DNA from: JBQLZQ01 sp052168355
Lineage (GTDB): Bacteria > Pseudomonadota > Alphaproteobacteria > DSM-16000 > Inquilinaceae
DNA length: 22,890 bases
Direction of reading: 5' to 3'
Assembly (NCBI GenBank): GCA_052168355.1
Contig: JBQLZQ010000039.1
Coordinates: forward strand, 1-22,890
Each line of letters opens with the position of its first letter. Position 1 is the first letter of the stretch. The notes beneath the pieces were generated by a model. It did not search any database, had not been told where the DNA came from, and saw nothing but the letters and a program-made list of their open reading frames with translations. Both the position numbers and the translations under genes were made by a program. Positions 22,761 through 22,890 of the stretch are shown here, piece after piece.

Positions 22761-22852
22761 CTAACTCTATGAATAGAGTAGGATTCACGCCTTGGGTGGG
22801 ATCGCCGAAGCGATTCCACCCAAGGCGATCCTGCTCTAGGAGCCCGTCCGAG
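22759..22852 (-). repeat. Palindromic REP-like element, right copy of the 94-bp inverted repeat
   Basis: This is the inverted partner of bases 1-94, identical at 93 of 94 positions. The core 22775-22837 carries the same long hairpin; on the plus strand the apex reads ATCGC-CGAA-GCGAT and the single A-C mismatch of the other strand becomes a G-T pair, so the stem is most stable when transcribed in this direction. After CTCTAG the sequence continues GAGCCCGTCCGAGAATCGTC and on to the window end, which resembles the start of an insertion sequence; too little is present to identify one. Confidence 0.9.
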
Positions 22853-22890
22853 AATCGTCGAGACGCGGCGTGGATGGAGTGGTGCGAGGC

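Overview
The window is a GC-rich chromosomal stretch from a Gram-negative bacterium, most likely an alphaproteobacterium, with Rhodospirillales or a relative as the best guess. The clues are the degP / response regulator / histidine kinase gene order, an exact EcfG-type general-stress promoter (GGAAC-N16-CGTT), an ALDH7-family dehydrogenase, osmoregulated periplasmic glucan (OPG) genes, and abundant REP-like palindromes. No tRNA, rRNA, CRISPR array or complete transposase was seen. Twenty well-supported protein genes (including one uncertain proline-rich ORF) and one repeat-derived ORF of doubtful status are annotated.

Layout. 1-94: palindromic repeat. 89-2860: small genes (proline-rich ORF, conserved 68-aa protein, PilZ protein, TVP38/VTT membrane protein, DUF2867-like protein). 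2925-5661: ornithine cyclodeaminase and, divergently, an alanine/glycine:cation symporter. 5784-8916: molybdate ABC transporter modA-modB-modC, with modB and modC separated by three copies of a 144-bp repeat; two inverted copies lie after modC. 9207-12949 (minus strand): HtrA/DegP protease, OmpR-type regulator and sensor kinase. 13186-18618 (plus strand, divergent from degP): overlapping operon of a membrane-anchored sulfatase-fold enzyme, OpgG/OpgD and OpgH, for making and probably decorating periplasmic glucans. 18661-19445: EcfG promoter and double PRC-barrel protein. 19525-22091: ROK sugar kinase, a 124-bp imperfect palindrome, and an ALDH7 dehydrogenase. 22158-22703: secreted orphan protein. 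22702-22852: two palindromic repeats, the second a 93/94 inverted copy of the window's first 94 bases.

Functional themes are envelope maintenance (DegP, two-component system, OPG synthesis, PRC-barrel protein), amino-acid use (cyclodeaminase, symporter, ALDH7) and molybdate uptake. The most unusual element is the repeat-built ORF at 7262-7828: it overlaps the modB stop in an ATGA and ends in a GTGA overlap with the modC start, so an invading 144-bp (48-codon) repeat array bridges the two transporter genes without a stop codon. Second is the near-perfect 94-bp inverted repeat at the two ends of the window, whose outer edges look like insertion-sequence termini abutting CTAG.
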